Assembly: GCA_017429835.1 (NCBI GenBank)
Contig: JAFROD010000042.1
Coordinates: 1 to 64,000, forward strand
Origin: Oscillospiraceae bacterium
GTDB taxonomy: Bacteria; Bacillota; Clostridia; Oscillospirales; Oscillospiraceae
DNA length: 64,000 nt
Direction of reading: 5' to 3'
Part shown: positions 34,220 through 42,941 of the stretch, piece by piece
Position numbering within the stretch: the first letter of the stretch is position 1
How the letters are laid out: each line of letters opens with the position of its first letter
Made by a program: the position numbers and the translations under genes
Notes under the pieces: generated by a model
Told to the model about the DNA's origin: nothing
Seen by the model: the letters and a program-made list of their open reading frames with translations, nothing else
Databases searched by the model: none

Positions 34220-36097
34220 TTAACCGTGCTCGGATTCGTATTCGAGGATCTTGCGGAACTGCGTTTCGTACAGCTCGCGGTAGATGCCGCCTTTTTCCAA
34301 TAGCTCCTCGTGCGTGCCCTGCTCGGCGATGGTGCCGCCCTGCACGACGAGAATGCGATCCGCTTTCAGTATCGTGGAAAGCCGGTGCGCGATCACGATG
34401 CTCGTTCTGCCGTTCATCAGCGTTTCCAGCGCGTCCTGGATCGCGTTTTCGGAGATGGAATCCAGTGCAGAGGTCGCTTCGTCCAGAATCAGGATTTTCG
34501 GGTCTTTGAGGATCACGCGCGCGATGGAAAGCCGCTGCTTTTCACCGCCGGAGAGTTTTAATCCGCGGTTGCCGACCATCGTATCGTAGCCGTCGGGCTG
34601 ATTCACGATGAAATCGTGGATGCTTGCGATCCTGCAGGCGTTTTCCAGCTCCTCCTGCGTCGCGTCCTCTTTCGCGTAGAGGAGGTTTTCACGGATCGTT
34701 CCGTTGAACAGGTAGGTATCCTGCGTGACCACGCCGATGCAGTCGCGCAGATAATGCAGATCAAAATCGCGTACGTCGACGCCCGCCACGGAAACGCTGC
34801 CGCCGCACACGTCGTAAAGGCGGGGGATCAGGTTGACCACGGTGGATTTGCCGGAACCGGACGGCCCGACGATCGCGTACATCTTACCGCCGGGAACGGT
34901 AAAATGGATATCCGTCAGCAGCGGTTTTTCCGGATCGTAGGAGAAAACGACGTGGTCGAACACGACGTCCTTCTTCGTTACGTCCGGCTTTTTTGCGTCC
35001 GGCTTGGAAACGATCGTGTTTTCCATGTCAAAATAGTCGAAAATACGGGTAAACAGCGCCAGAGACCGCGTGAAATCCACCTGAATGTTCAGAAGTGACT
35101 GTACGGGGCGGTACAGGCGGTTGATCAGCGCGACCGTGGCGGTGATGACGCCGACGGTCAGCGTGCCGCTCACGGGAATGGTGATGCGTCCGATCTTGAC
35201 CTGCGAAAGAATGATGAACAGCCCGCCGAAGAAGTAGATCAGCAGCGGGCCGATCTGCGTAAACATGCCCATGATGACGCCGAACCATTTGCCGCTGCGC
35301 TGTTCCTTGAGATTGAGCTTCGTCAATTCCTCGTTGACCGTGCGGAAGCGGCGGTATTCCTTGTCCTCGCGGGTAAAGAGCTTGACAAGCAGCGATCCGC
35401 TGACGGACAGCGTCTCGTTGACGAGCTGATTCATCTCGTCGTTCTTCGCCTGACTTTCGGTCAGCAGTTTCCAGCGGGTCTTGCCGACGCTTCTGGTCGG
35501 CAGGATCAGCAGGGGAATGACGACGATGCCGACGATTGCGAGCTGCCAACTCATCGTAAACAGCGCGATCAGCGTGGTAATTACGGTTGCAACGTTGCTG
35601 ACGATGCTCGACAGGGTGCCGGAGATCACGGTGCTGACGCCGCTGATATCGGTGTTCATGCGGGTGATGATGTCGCCCTGCTTTTCCGCCGTGAAGAACG
35701 CGTGCGGCATGTGCTGCAGGTGATCGTACATCTGATTCTTCATATCGAAGATGATCCGCTGCGAGATCCACGCGTTGATGTAGCTTTCGAGAACGCCGAT
35801 GATCTGCGACGCCGCCATCGTGCCGAAGGCAAGCAGCAGGAGCTGGATCAGCAGCTTCAGATCCTTGCCGACCAACGCTTCGTCTACGATTCTGCCCGTG
35901 ATGATCGAGGGCAGAAGACCGACGGTAGCGGAGAGCAGGATCGCAAGAAATACCAAAAGGAATTGCAGCCAATAAGGTTTGAGATAGGACAGAATGCGCA
36001 GCAGAAGCTGTTTGGTCACCTTCGGCATGTTCTGCTTTTCTTCGTCGGTGAGGAAACCTCTGGGGCCGAGTCCGCCGCGTCCGAAGCCGCCTGCCAT
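34220..36097 (-). CDS. ABC exporter, fused membrane and ATPase domains
   Basis: This 625-residue half-transporter has six membrane segments (about 45-345) with the exporter coupling sequence EKQGDIITRMNTDI. The ATPase domain has Walker A VGPSGSGKSTVV near residue 415, Q-loop GVVTQDTYLFNGT, signature LKLSGGEKQRLS and Walker B ILILDEATSALDS. It works as a dimer and exports lipids, drugs or peptides; the substrate is unknown. It lies 28 bases after the clostripain-family gene, so the two may be co-transcribed. Confidence 0.92.
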   Translation of the reverse strand: MAGGFGRGGLGPRGFLTDEEKQNMPKVTKQLLLRILSYLKPYWLQFLLVFLAILLSATVGLLPSIITGRIVDEALVGKDLKLLIQLLLLAFGTMAASQIIGVLESYINAWISQRIIFDMKNQMYDHLQHMPHAFFTAEKQGDIITRMNTDISGVSTVISGTLSSIVSNVATVITTLIALFTMSWQLAIVGIVVIPLLILPTRSVGKTRWKLLTESQAKNDEMNQLVNETLSVSGSLLVKLFTREDKEYRRFRTVNEELTKLNLKEQRSGKWFGVIMGMFTQIGPLLIYFFGGLFIILSQVKIGRITIPVSGTLTVGVITATVALINRLYRPVQSLLNIQVDFTRSLALFTRIFDYFDMENTIVSKPDAKKPDVTKKDVVFDHVVFSYDPEKPLLTDIHFTVPGGKMYAIVGPSGSGKSTVVNLIPRLYDVCGGSVSVAGVDVRDFDLHYLRDCIGVVTQDTYLFNGTIRENLLYAKEDATQEELENACRIASIHDFIVNQPDGYDTMVGNRGLKLSGGEKQRLSIARVILKDPKILILDEATSALDSISENAIQDALETLMNGRTSIVIAHRLSTILKADRILVVQGGTIAEQGTHEELLEKGGIYRELYETQFRKILEYESEHG

Positions 36098-36125
36098 ATC
36101 ATCACGTCCTCTCTATCTGATTCGA

Positions 36126-38564
36126 TCAATCCGGAAGGACAGGCGTCCAGTAGTACTGATTGTAGATATCGGTGAAGCGGTAGCAAGCCTGCAGCGAACC
36201 GGCGTCCAGATAGACGTTGCTGATCTGCATGCCGTCGCGGTAGTTCATCGGATCACCGAACATATAGCTGTCGATATACTCTCCCTCGTAGGAATAGTAG
36301 TCGCAGAGGAAGTCGAGCCGATCGCCCTCCGTGAGCGCGGTCAGACCCTTTGCGATCGTTTCCGTTTCTCCGTCGACGTAGTCGTATCTTGCGCCGGCAA
36401 TATAGCCGTAGGGGTGAGCGTTGTCAAAGACAAGAATGAGGTTCGCCCGTTCGCCGTTGATCAGCACGGGAACTCTGCCGGTGATGGTATAGCTCGTGCC
36501 GTCGGAATCGGTGCTTTCGTAGTAGTAGGCAACCGGCTGACTGTCGATGGCAAGCCACGTGCCGTCATACTCGCCGAGCAGCGCGCCGTCGTCCGTGAAT
36601 TCGAAGACGTTGTCCAGGCCGAGATCAATGAAGCCTTCGCCGTCGTCCATAAAGACGTTCAGCTCCAAATCGTGCACGAGAACCCACTGCTCGTCGGAAA
36701 GCGTGAGCTGCGTCTGCCCGTTTTTCTCCTCCCAGACAAGTGCGCTCGCGTCGAAACGGTGCGTTTCCAGATACTCCTTGCTGTCCATGCTCAGCCCTCT
36801 GCCGAGGAAGCCGCTGTTTCCACTCGTCAGACCGGAAACGCCGAACAGATCTGAGCCGCTCATCAGACCGCCCAGAATGCTGCCAATATCCAGACCGCCG
36901 CCGGAGCTGCCGGAAGAGGATTCGCCTCCCATCAGAGAGCCGAGTAGGGAACCGATCGGGCTGCCCTGACCGCCGGACGCCGCCTGACCGGCGACTTCGA
37001 GACTGGCAAATTCCTGAATGCAGCGGGCATACTCGCTGTCCATGCCGATTGCTTCATAGGTAGCGACGGCGCTGTCGACCTTCGAGGTGCGCTGATAGGG
37101 GAAGTAGATGGAAAGACCGTAGGCGTTGGATACGTTGGAGGAGGTCTTGTTGTATTTCACGGCGCCGAGCAGCGTTTCCGCCAGCGCCTTGCCCTCGTCC
37201 GTGCCCATGTTGTAGGCAAGGTGGATCAGATCGACCTGATCGATCTTGTTGGATGCGGAGAATTCCTTTGTGCTGCACCTTGCGTCGGAAACCGCCTGAT
37301 AGTTGTCGCTGCGGATCAGCGCGGAAGTCGACGCGGCAAAGTCCTTCAGCTTCTGCGGCGCAGTTGCCTCCAGCTCTGCAAGGTCGATCACGGAAAGGGT
37401 CGCCTTCTGACCGGCGCAGTACGTGTTGCATTTTTCCACGAAATCATCGACGATCTTCTGACCGATTTCCAGCGTCGGCATAGAAGTGTTCTTGGAAAGC
37501 GCGGTCAGCCAGTCGGTATAGTACCAGCCAATGCCCGGCTCCGTCTCTTCCGAAGCGATCATGTAGTCGGCGTATTCCGACAGCATGAGGGCGTTTTCCG
37601 CCGTCGCCATCAGGCAGGTGTCAAAGCCGATGAAATCAAAGACGGTCTTGGACTTTTTCAGCGCCTCGTTGATGCCGCTCAGCGTCATGGAGCCGGAGCT
37701 CGAATTCTTTTCGTCATAGCCGTAGCCGCTCAGAGAACCGCCGCCGTGATCCCAGAAGATCAGCATATAGCGGTTTGCCGGGTAGTTTTTCGTGCAGTAA
37801 TTGATGAAGCCCGTGAGCGTTGCCGGCTTGGTCATCGACGCGCTGCCGTCGTCCTTGACCAGACAGCGCAGGTTACGGTTCTCGACTTTGTAAATCTGAT
37901 TCTTGCTGTTGCTGACGGTGTTGTTTTTCCAGTTCTTGCAGCCGCCGGTATAGACAAGAAGATTGACCTTGCTGCTCAGCGCAGCGTTGCACATTTCCTG
38001 CAGATCGGAAGACGCCATGCCGTTCTTCGACTCAAGATCGGTGCCGCAGAGATAGACCATGACAGTAACCTGATCTTTGCCGTCGCCGTAGATCACGGTA
38101 CGCTTGTCTCTTGCGGAAGGAGCGACGCTCCGGTCGAGCTTGCCGGTGTTCTTTTCCGCCGTCCAGTCGGAGGAGACGCTGCTGCCGCCGCCGAACAGAT
38201 TGCCCAGCACGCCGCCGAGGTCGAGAAGACCGCCACCGGAAGAAGAGCTGGCCCCGCCTGAGCCGCCGCCGAGCAGATTGCCGAACAGGCCGCTGAGACC
38301 GCCGCCGCCCAGGAGCATGACGACCGCGATGATGATCGCGATCAAGCCCTTGCCGCCGAGCCCACGGGTCGTTCCGCTGCCGGAACCTTCGCTGCCGCCG
38401 CCGTAGAACGTGTCGTCTCTGCGCCCGCTGCCGCCGGCTGTCGGTCTGTCATGATAGCCGCCGGCATTGCCGACCGGCCCCGTGCCGAGACCTTCGCCGC
38501 GTCTGCCGACCTTTTTGCCCTGACCGGTGACGTTCTTTTGCCGTCCGAATGGTCTGTTAGCCAT
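36126..38564 (-). CDS. Clostripain-family (C11) cysteine protease, membrane anchored
   Basis: This 812-residue protein has a basic Gly-rich cytosolic tail, a membrane helix (about residues 73-94), a Gly/Ser-rich spacer and a C11 domain with the catalytic His in FWDHGGGSLSGYGYDE (about 274) and the catalytic Cys in IGFDTCLMATAENA (about 317). A second Gly/Ser stretch near 520-560 is followed by a large C-terminal domain of unknown kind. C11 proteases cut after Arg and can self-activate. The ATG follows GGAGG. The substrate, and a possible link with the ABC exporter downstream, are not known. Confidence 0.88.
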   Translation of the reverse strand: MANRPFGRQKNVTGQGKKVGRRGEGLGTGPVGNAGGYHDRPTAGGSGRRDDTFYGGGSEGSGSGTTRGLGGKGLIAIIIAVVMLLGGGGLSGLFGNLLGGGSGGASSSSGGGLLDLGGVLGNLFGGGSSVSSDWTAEKNTGKLDRSVAPSARDKRTVIYGDGKDQVTVMVYLCGTDLESKNGMASSDLQEMCNAALSSKVNLLVYTGGCKNWKNNTVSNSKNQIYKVENRNLRCLVKDDGSASMTKPATLTGFINYCTKNYPANRYMLIFWDHGGGSLSGYGYDEKNSSSGSMTLSGINEALKKSKTVFDFIGFDTCLMATAENALMLSEYADYMIASEETEPGIGWYYTDWLTALSKNTSMPTLEIGQKIVDDFVEKCNTYCAGQKATLSVIDLAELEATAPQKLKDFAASTSALIRSDNYQAVSDARCSTKEFSASNKIDQVDLIHLAYNMGTDEGKALAETLLGAVKYNKTSSNVSNAYGLSIYFPYQRTSKVDSAVATYEAIGMDSEYARCIQEFASLEVAGQAASGGQGSPIGSLLGSLMGGESSSGSSGGGLDIGSILGGLMSGSDLFGVSGLTSGNSGFLGRGLSMDSKEYLETHRFDASALVWEEKNGQTQLTLSDEQWVLVHDLELNVFMDDGEGFIDLGLDNVFEFTDDGALLGEYDGTWLAIDSQPVAYYYESTDSDGTSYTITGRVPVLINGERANLILVFDNAHPYGYIAGARYDYVDGETETIAKGLTALTEGDRLDFLCDYYSYEGEYIDSYMFGDPMNYRDGMQISNVYLDAGSLQACYRFTDIYNQYYWTPVLPD

Positions 38565-38604
38565 ATCAAATACCTCCGATTTCGGTAGTTTTAACTAATT
38601 AATC

Positions 38605-38632
38605 ATTATAGCCGCTTTTTGTCAAAAGTCAA
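38605..38632 (-). promoter_or_regulatory. Sigma-A promoter of the clostripain-family gene
   Basis: TTGACT (38632-38627) and TATAAT (38610-38605) are separated by 16 bases on the minus strand; the -35 overlaps the stop codon of the upstream gene. Confidence 0.72.
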
Positions 38633-39957
38633 TTTTTCCCATCAGAATTCGCCGCATTTTTACCGTTTGCCGCGTTTGTCAGAACGGCAAAAACACACCA
38701 GAAAAACGGAGATGTAATCAACTGGCTGATGCCGAAAAACGCCTGAATGCAATAGCACGCGGCGGCTGCGCCCGCGATCGCGGCGACGGGATGCTCCTTC
38801 GCCTGCCGAATCCACTGCACGAACGAGGCGCCCAGCGCACCCAGGTATGCGAGCAGCGCAAAGACTCCCTGATGATACAGTATCGTCAGATACTCGTTAT
38901 GCGCCGCGTCGAAAACCTTGAGGATACCGCCGGCAGTCTCCTGCCTTGCAAAAGCTGCGTAAGACATGGTATCCGGCCCGGCGCCGAACCAAAGATGCTC
39001 CGGTACGGCGCGCAGCGTCCTGCGCCAGATATAGACTCTGCCGGAAGCGTAGGAGTCTTTGATCTTCCCGTGCAGAATGTTATGAATCTCCCGCAGCTCC
39101 GTCTGTTTGAACCGTACGAAGTAAACCGCGATCAGCGCAGCGATCAGCAGCGCAGCGAAGGAAATCAGCAGAATCATGCGTGTCGTTCTGCCGCAGGGCA
39201 GAACGACGACCAGTGACAGCAGCGTTCCGATCAGAATCCCGACAAAGCCGGCGGCAACGCTGATCCGCCAGAGAACGAACAGGCAAAGCAGCAGGGGAAG
39301 AAACAGCAAGAATCGCTGTTTGTCCTTCAGACGCAGAATACTGCACCAGAAAATCGGAATGGCGATGCAAAGAAACGACGCAGTGAAGTCGATGTTGCCG
39401 ATCGTGCCGATGAATTTGTCGACGTAGTCCGCAGGGGTGAAGTTCTCGCCAAGCGGATACAGTCCGAAAACGTTGATATTCAACATCTGGAATACACAGA
39501 TCGCGCAGAAGGCAGTCGTTGCCGCCGCGAAAAGATACAAATGCCAACGCGCCGGACGGTAGAATCTGCTGACCAGCAGGAAAGAAACGCAGTACAGCGA
39601 GATCGTCAGCACGCCTTCGCGGCGGATCCCGCCGCGCCAGACCGTGTCATAGTCCGAAAGGCAGGCGGAAACGACCGTAAAGAGCAGATACGCCAGGATC
39701 AGCCACACGGCGGCAGGCATGCGCTTCAGATCGGCTTTGATCTCCGCCTGTCGCAGCCTCCGCCGGACGCCGTGTACGAGCAGAAGAACGAGGATCGCGG
39801 CGATATAGCCGAGCGTGAGCGTTTCGTAGCACACCGCCTTCGCTTTCGAAATCGCGGCAAGTCCGTTTTTATCGAAGAATAACAGATAAAAAGAAAAAAT
39901 CAGAGACACATAGACCGAGGTGACGGTCTGATACGGCTTTTTGGTTCTTTCGCTCAT
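38629..39957 (-). CDS. O-antigen ligase / Wzy-like membrane protein
   Basis: This 442-residue protein has about twelve membrane segments and the Wzy/WaaL-type features FIGTIGNIDFTASF, the loop ASGRVYIWRRTLRAV followed by GAGPDTMSYAA, and AHNEYLTILYHQGVF near residue 348. Such proteins polymerise or attach lipid-linked glycans. In Gram-positive bacteria they may act on capsule or wall glycopolymers. The ATG follows AGGCGGTGAG. It has its own promoter, which lies right next to the left direct repeat of miniature element 2. Confidence 0.85.
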   Translation of the reverse strand: MSERTKKPYQTVTSVYVSLIFSFYLLFFDKNGLAAISKAKAVCYETLTLGYIAAILVLLLVHGVRRRLRQAEIKADLKRMPAAVWLILAYLLFTVVSACLSDYDTVWRGGIRREGVLTISLYCVSFLLVSRFYRPARWHLYLFAAATTAFCAICVFQMLNINVFGLYPLGENFTPADYVDKFIGTIGNIDFTASFLCIAIPIFWCSILRLKDKQRFLLFLPLLLCLFVLWRISVAAGFVGILIGTLLSLVVVLPCGRTTRMILLISFAALLIAALIAVYFVRFKQTELREIHNILHGKIKDSYASGRVYIWRRTLRAVPEHLWFGAGPDTMSYAAFARQETAGGILKVFDAAHNEYLTILYHQGVFALLAYLGALGASFVQWIRQAKEHPVAAIAGAAAACYCIQAFFGISQLITSPFFWCVFAVLTNAANGKNAANSDGKN

Positions 39958-39977
39958 TTGCTCACCGCCTTTTCATC

Positions 39978-40006
39978 AGTATAACTGCTTTTTCCGACAA
40001 ATGCAA
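39978..40006 (-). promoter_or_regulatory. Promoter of the O-antigen-ligase-like gene
   Basis: TTGCAT (40006-40001) and TATACT (39983-39978) are separated by 17 bases on the minus strand. The -35 ends 1 base before the direct repeat of element 2. Confidence 0.7.
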
Positions 40007-40007
40007 C

Positions 40008-40042
40008 AACAGAGCCATTCCCATTTCGGGAATGGCTCTGCA
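40008..40042. repeat. Direct repeat, left copy: hairpin flanking element 2
   Basis: A 35-bp sequence containing the hairpin CAGAGCCATTCCC/GGGAATGGCTCTG is repeated perfectly at 40293-40327. The original site was probably the terminator of the liv operon. Confidence 0.9.
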
Positions 40043-40292
40043 CAGACTGTCAAAAAAGTCCGTAACCGTCAAAATCAGATAAGCATTTTTGATGCTGCGC
40101 GTTGACTATAGCGTTTACGAAATAGAACAATTACCAACTTTTTTGGCTGGGAAATGCTTGCTTTGCAAGGATTTTGACTTACTGCGCAACGCACGAACTA
40201 CCGTACCTATGTACGCCTACGTTCGTGCGTTGCTTGTCTTCCGAACTTTTTGACAGCCTGTTCAGCATGTCGAAAAGGTTTTCGACATGCTG
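40043..40292 (-). mobile_element. Miniature structured element, copy 2 (inverted)
   Basis: This 250-bp element is the inverted homologue of 24828-25079 with the same two ends. Its terminal hairpin is CAGCATGTCG/CGACATGCTG (40263-40292) and its long stem is at 40187-40232 (CAACGCACGAAC/GTTCGTGCGTTG). Compared with copy 1, three base pairs in these stems change on both strands so that pairing is kept. Core terminal inverted repeats are nearly perfect: CAGACTGTCAAAAAAGTCCG from 40043 against CAGGCTGTCAAAAAGTTCGG from 40260. It separates the liv operon from the O-antigen-ligase-like gene and encodes nothing credible. Confidence 0.8.
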
Positions 40293-40327
40293 AACAGAGC
40301 CATTCCCATTTCGGGAATGGCTCTGCA
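40293..40327. repeat. Direct repeat, right copy: hairpin flanking element 2
   Basis: Perfect 35-bp copy of 40008-40042. It begins 3 bases after the livF stop codon on the minus strand and probably ends liv transcription. Confidence 0.9.
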
Positions 40328-40330
40328 AGG

Positions 40331-41032
40331 TTATCCGCCGAGGTAGGCCTTTTTGACCTCGTCGCTCTGCGCAAGCTCGCTGCCTGTGCCGGAAAGGGTG
40401 ATTCGACCCGTTTCAAGCACGTAGGCGCGGTCGGCAATATCAAGCGCCATACCGGCGTTCTGCTCGACCAGAAGAATGGTCGTGCCTGCGTCACGAAGCT
40501 CTCGAATGATGTCGAAGATCTGTTCGACCAGAATCGGCGCGAGACCCATCGACGGCTCGTCGAGCATCATCAGCTTCGGCGAGATCATCAGAGCTCTGCC
40601 CATGGCGAGCATTTGCTGTTCGCCGCCGGACAGGGTGCCGCCGATCTGCTTGCGGCGTTCCTTCAGGCGCGGGAAATACTGAAAGACCTTGTCCATTGCC
40701 GCATTGATATCGCCCTTGCTCGTGAAGGCGCCCATTTCCAGATTCTCCTGCACGGTCATCTGAAGGAATATGTGGCGGCCTTCCGGCACGTGCGCCAGTC
40801 CCTGCGCGACCAGACGGTAGGCGTCGGTATGTGAAACGTCCTTGTCGAGGAACTGGATGGTGCCGCTCTTCGGGTGCATCAGGCCGGAAATCGTTTTCAG
40901 CGTGGTGGATTTGCCTGCGCCGTTTGCGCCGATCAGCGCGACGGTCTCGCCCTCGTTGACCTCAAAGGAAATGCCCTTGATCGCGTGGATCGCTCCGTAG
41001 TAAACGTGAATGTTATCAACCTTCAGAAGCAT
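40331..41032 (-). CDS. livF: Branched-chain amino acid ABC transporter ATPase LivF
   Basis: This 233-residue ATPase has Walker A GANGAGKSTTLK near residue 36, signature GTLSGGEQQMLAMGRAL, Walker B LMMLDEPSMGLAP and an H-loop after LLVEQNAG. It pairs with LivG to drive uptake of Leu, Ile and Val. The start MLLKVDNIHV follows AAAGGAG at 9 bases and overlaps livG by 17 bases. It is the last gene of the operon. Confidence 0.94.
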   Translation of the reverse strand: MLLKVDNIHVYYGAIHAIKGISFEVNEGETVALIGANGAGKSTTLKTISGLMHPKSGTIQFLDKDVSHTDAYRLVAQGLAHVPEGRHIFLQMTVQENLEMGAFTSKGDINAAMDKVFQYFPRLKERRKQIGGTLSGGEQQMLAMGRALMISPKLMMLDEPSMGLAPILVEQIFDIIRELRDAGTTILLVEQNAGMALDIADRAYVLETGRITLSGTGSELAQSDEVKKAYLGG

Positions 41033-41879
41033 GATCGGCAGCTCCTTTCTTGCCAAGATAAGCTTCGATAACGGCAGGATTGTTGCAAATCTGCTCCGGC
41101 GTACCCTTCGCGATGATTTTGCCGTAGTTCAGAACCGCAATGCCCTCGCAAACGCCCATGACCAGATTCATGTCGTGCTCGATCAGCATGACGGCGATCT
41201 CGAATTCGTCGCGAATGCGGCGGATATGATCCATCAGCTCGGCGGTTTCCGAGGGATTCATGCCGGCAGCAGGCTCGTCGAGCAGGATGATTGCGGGCTT
41301 GGTCGCCAAGGCGCGGACGATCTCCAGACGACGCTGTGCGCCGTAGGGGAGAGAGCCCGCCTGATACTGCGCCATGTCTGCCATGCCCATGAAGTCGAGC
41401 AGCTCCAGACAGCGCGCACGCGCAGCCTTTTCCGTCTTGTAATAGTGGGGCGTGTGGAGAATGGATGAAAGCGCGGAGCACTTAATGCTGTTGTGCAGAC
41501 CGACCTTGACGTTGTCGATGACGCTCATGCCGCCGAACAGGCGGATGTTCTGGAAGGTACGGGCAATACCCATGCGGTTGACCTGCGCCGTCGTCATGCC
41601 CTTCGTATCAATGCCCTGCAGGAGGATAGAGCCTCTCGTTGGCTGATAGACGTTGGTCAGAAGATTGAAAATCGTGGTTTTGCCGGCGCCGTTCGGGCCG
41701 ATCAGACCGGCGATCTCCGTCTTGCCGACGGTCAGTGTGAAGCCGTCTACAGCGGTCAGACCGCCGAAGTCGATGCCGAGGTTGCGGATGTCCAAAACGG
41801 GCTGCTTGCCGAGGTCTCGTTCCGGGATAATAACGTCGGTCGGCAGCGGCACCATTTTCGTGGCGTTGTTCTGACTCAT
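41016..41879 (-). CDS. livG: Branched-chain amino acid ABC transporter ATPase LivG
   Basis: This 287-residue ATPase has Walker A GPNGAGKTTIFN near residue 63, the family-specific AGLIGPNGAGKTT context, signature SLPYGAQRRLEIVRAL (the LivG form of the ABC signature) and Walker B IILLDEPAAGMNP. About 25 extra residues precede the usual LivG start (LDIRNLGIDFGGLTAV), but GGAGG stands 10 bases before the ATG. It overlaps livM by four bases (ATGA). Confidence 0.94.
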   Translation of the reverse strand: MSQNNATKMVPLPTDVIIPERDLGKQPVLDIRNLGIDFGGLTAVDGFTLTVGKTEIAGLIGPNGAGKTTIFNLLTNVYQPTRGSILLQGIDTKGMTTAQVNRMGIARTFQNIRLFGGMSVIDNVKVGLHNSIKCSALSSILHTPHYYKTEKAARARCLELLDFMGMADMAQYQAGSLPYGAQRRLEIVRALATKPAIILLDEPAAGMNPSETAELMDHIRRIRDEFEIAVMLIEHDMNLVMGVCEGIAVLNYGKIIAKGTPEQICNNPAVIEAYLGKKGAADHASEG

Positions 41880-42931
41880 TTCTTCGCCGCCTCCTTCTTA
41901 CGGAACATCGCGGTGATCTTCTTTTTCAGTGTGATCTTAAATTGCAGGAATCTCTGATTGGAGTTCAGAATCATCACAAGAATCAGAACGATCGCGTAGA
42001 TCAGCATGCGGTAATCGTCGAAGCCGCGCAGCAGCTCAGGCAGGATCGTCAGGACGATCGCCGCGACGATCGAGCCGCGCAGACTGCCCATACCGCCGAG
42101 AACGACCATGACGAGGACGCTGATCGAGGTGTTGAAGTTGAATTTTTTTGCTTCAATAGCGGAGTAATTCATCGCGAACAGAACGCCTGCCATGCCTGCC
42201 ATAGCCGCGGAGATGACGAACGCCTTCATCTTGTAAGAGGTGATGTTCAGCCCGACGGACTCGGCGGCAATGGGGTTGTCGCGGATCGCCTTGATCGCGC
42301 GGCCCTCCTTGCTGTGGACGAAGTTCATGATGATGAGCATGACGATGATGACGAGCACGAAGCCGATTCCAAAGTTCGAAAGCTTCTCCGGGACGGTCGC
42401 GCCCTGCGGCCCGTTGATGATGAACTTGCCCGGGAGCTTCGCGCCGCTGAACATGGCGGCGTGCAGGCCGTCGGGATCAATCGTGACGTACAGACAGTTC
42501 AGAACGTTCTTGATGATCTCGCCGAAGGCAAGCGTCACGATGGCAAGGTAGTCGCCGCGCAGACGAAGAACCGGAATGCCGATCAGGAAGCCGAAGATTG
42601 CCGCCAGAACGCCGCCGATGAGAATCGCGGCGATCATCAGAAGAAGGGGATTGCCGATGGCTTGTCCGAGGGAGGTCACGGCAAGGACGCCGGAAAAAGC
42701 GCCGATGCTCATAAAGCCTGCGTGACCGAGACTCAATTCGCCGAGAATGCCGACGGTCAGATTCAGCGACAGCGCCATGATGATATAGACGCAGATCGGG
42801 ACGAGCTGACCGCTCAGGCTGCTGCTGAGCATGCCGCCCTGATTCATAAAGAACACGGCGGAAAAGACGATGATCACAGCCGCCAAGGTGATGATGTTCT
42901 GACGTGAGGTTTTAGATTTCCATAAACGCAT
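41876..42931 (-). CDS. livM: Branched-chain amino acid ABC transporter permease LivM
   Basis: This 351-residue permease has about nine membrane segments and the LivM features ALSLNLTVGILGELSLGHAGFM and GRAIKAIRDNPIAAESVG (the ATPase-contact loop). The start MRLWKSKTSR follows GAGGTG, 10 bases after the livH stop codon. It forms the membrane pore together with LivH. Confidence 0.94.
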   Translation of the reverse strand: MRLWKSKTSRQNIITLAAVIIVFSAVFFMNQGGMLSSSLSGQLVPICVYIIMALSLNLTVGILGELSLGHAGFMSIGAFSGVLAVTSLGQAIGNPLLLMIAAILIGGVLAAIFGFLIGIPVLRLRGDYLAIVTLAFGEIIKNVLNCLYVTIDPDGLHAAMFSGAKLPGKFIINGPQGATVPEKLSNFGIGFVLVIIVMLIIMNFVHSKEGRAIKAIRDNPIAAESVGLNITSYKMKAFVISAAMAGMAGVLFAMNYSAIEAKKFNFNTSISVLVMVVLGGMGSLRGSIVAAIVLTILPELLRGFDDYRMLIYAIVLILVMILNSNQRFLQFKITLKKKITAMFRKKEAAKK

Positions 42932-42941
42932 CGCACCCACC

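Noticed and set aside
40043..40292. Element 2 as a group II intron, riboswitch or T-box
   Set aside because: It lacks the conserved intron domain V and any riboswitch or T-box consensus I know, is bounded by direct repeats, and lies upstream of its neighbour in inverted orientation relative to copy 1.
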